The position numbers and the translations under genes were made by a program. DNA of 64,000 bases, taken from Pseudohalioglobus lutimaris. GTDB taxonomy: Bacteria; Pseudomonadota; Gammaproteobacteria; Pseudomonadales; Halieaceae. Shown piece by piece: positions 63,102 through 64,000 of the stretch (the stretch's first letter is position 1; each line of letters opens with the position of its first letter). Under the pieces are notes generated by a model. It ran no database searches. It was not told the DNA's origin and worked only from the letters and a program-made list of their open reading frames with translations. The DNA lies in NCBI RefSeq assembly GCF_002866825.1, contig NZ_PKUS01000013.1, forward strand, positions 62,001-126,000, read 5' to 3'.

Positions 63102-64000
63102 CTAGTTCTTCGGTGTATACCAGATTGGTGATGACCAGGCGCGCTCCTGGATAGTCGCGGGCACATCTTCAAGCAAGGGTAAGCCGGCGCGCACCGCGTC
63201 GTAAGTGCTCCAGCGCGGCGTGGGGATCTCGAGCACGCGCGCGTAGTACAGCGCAGGAATCGCAGGGTCGAACTCCGGGTCCTGCCACATTGTCGCCAGC
63301 TGTGAAGCGCCGATGCTGTTGCGGTAGGTCGCTGTTGTCAGGTCAACAGTATTGCCCACGGCGGGCAGTTTGCCGTCTGCTCCGGGTTTGCGTTCGTCCG
63401 ACCAGACCACATCGAACACTTTGTCTTTGAGTTCGCCCTCTGCCGATACCCAGCCTTTGACGATCTGGATGCGATCAAGGTTGGCGCCCAGCGCGTCCTT
63501 GCTCGCCATGACCATGAACCGCGGTGCGCGATTGCGCATGGGAGCTTTGCCCATGTCGCCGCCCATTGGCACACCGCCTGCGTACGCCCGCTCTATCGCG
63601 TCAGCCTGGGAGTGTAACTGCTCGTCGTAGAGCCAGCCGCCAAAGAAGCGCACCGCCATGCGCGGGCCAGAGGTGGCATAGGTCTCACGGGCGTGGATCG
63701 CGTCCCATATCGCCGGGCGGGTGTTGCTGGTCGCCCAGACTGCTGTGAGGGCGCCGATACTGAGGTCCTTGCCGTCGATCCAGCCGGTGACATTACCCTC
63801 GCGGCGCGCTTGCACTGAACCATCCAGCGGGCCGTGAGAGCCGACAAAATTGTCCTCATCCACGTCGCTCATCAGGCCGTTGTGACTGTCGGTGCCGCCA
63901 ACGAAGCCCAGTTTGAACGGGTTGATGCCCAGCTGTTGGCCAAACGCCAACCCCCTGGTCACACCGCTGCGCACAAAGTTACCCCTGGCGTAGGTCCTGC
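63102..64000 (-). CDS. DUF3604 family protein (partial, N-terminus outside the window)
   Basis: At least 299 codons; the frame stays open to the right edge. The metal-binding signature GGTDSHNG near the visible start and the downstream PIWYTPKN ending are typical of DUF3604 C-termini. KLGFVGGTDSHNG resembles amidohydrolase/PHP-type metal sites. DUF3604 proteins are widespread in marine bacteria; function is unknown. The usual length is about 600-650 residues, so half is missing here. It converges on the DUF900 gene. Confidence 0.9.
   Translation of the reverse strand, partial: RTYARGNFVRSGVTRGLAFGQQLGINPFKLGFVGGTDSHNGLMSDVDEDNFVGSHGPLDGSVQARREGNVTGWIDGKDLSIGALTAVWATSNTRPAIWDAIHARETYATSGPRMAVRFFGGWLYDEQLHSQADAIERAYAGGVPMGGDMGKAPMRNRAPRFMVMASKDALGANLDRIQIVKGWVSAEGELKDKVFDVVWSDERKPGADGKLPAVGNTVDLTTATYRNSIGASQLATMWQDPEFDPAIPALYYARVLEIPTPRWSTYDAVRAGLPLLEDVPATIQERAWSSPIWYTPKN

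Noticed and set aside
1-64000. tRNA, rRNA, CRISPR arrays, prophage or IS elements
   Set aside because: No clover-leaf, spacer array, transposase or phage gene was recognised on either strand by reading.

Overview
The window is a dense (about 60% GC), essentially fully coding piece of a gammaproteobacterial chromosome. The conserved core genes are typical gammaproteobacterial neighbours: elbB, dsbB followed by rsd/algQ, proteobacterial gshA, acpH, cmoA-cmoB, pepD, and the ABC-F genes yheS and uup. Several accessory genes point, by inference, to a marine Halieaceae/Spongiibacteraceae-like (Cellvibrionales) heterotroph. These are a KshA-type Rieske oxygenase, an HsaA-type monooxygenase, a cytochrome P450, a large TonB-dependent receptor, PQQ enzymes, DUF3604 and exosortase H. 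No rRNA, tRNA, IS element, phage or CRISPR array was seen.

Layout. 1-15.9 kb: housekeeping genes (elbB, GIY-YIG protein, sulfotransferase-like protein, yheS, FKBP lipoprotein, dsbB-rsd, gshA-acpH, Omp85 protein, cmoAB, hydrolase, pepD, aromatic aminotransferase). 15.9-16.5 kb: the only large non-coding stretch, holding two inverted copies of a long hairpin element with a conserved core. 16.5-28.6 kb: uup; a LysR regulator divergent from acetoacetyl-CoA synthetase, followed by a thiolase and haem A synthase; then kshA and hsaA, each with a perfect FNR/ANR-type palindrome about 105-113 bp upstream; then a 3-methyladenine glycosylase and an MscS channel. 28.6-34.3 kb: a three-gene overlapping operon for a periplasmic quinoprotein/cytochrome c system. 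34.3-45.1 kb: a divergent glycogen locus, with glgC-GH57-malQ on the minus strand and glgB-glgA-glgP on the plus strand. 45.1-52 kb: P450, CPA2 antiporter, an HDAC-family deacylase divergent from a Pat-type protein acyltransferase, and a YbaN protein. 52-58 kb: TonB receptor, patatin, exosortase H with its partner membrane protein, DUF1653, and a Crp/Fnr regulator. 58-64 kb: class II aldolase family protein, DcaP-like porin, SDR, ferritin, DUF900 hydrolase, and a DUF3604 gene that runs off the right edge.

How it fits together. The glycogen genes form a complete synthesis and breakdown set. The quinoprotein operon would feed electrons from an unidentified alcohol, polyol or sugar into the respiratory chain through two haem-c-carrying proteins. 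KshA and HsaA are steroid-ring oxygenases whose partners (reductases, HsaC/D, KstD) are not in the window. The most notable unexplained signals are the paired covarying hairpins, the twin FNR boxes, the quinoprotein operon, and the divergent acyltransferase/deacylase pair.
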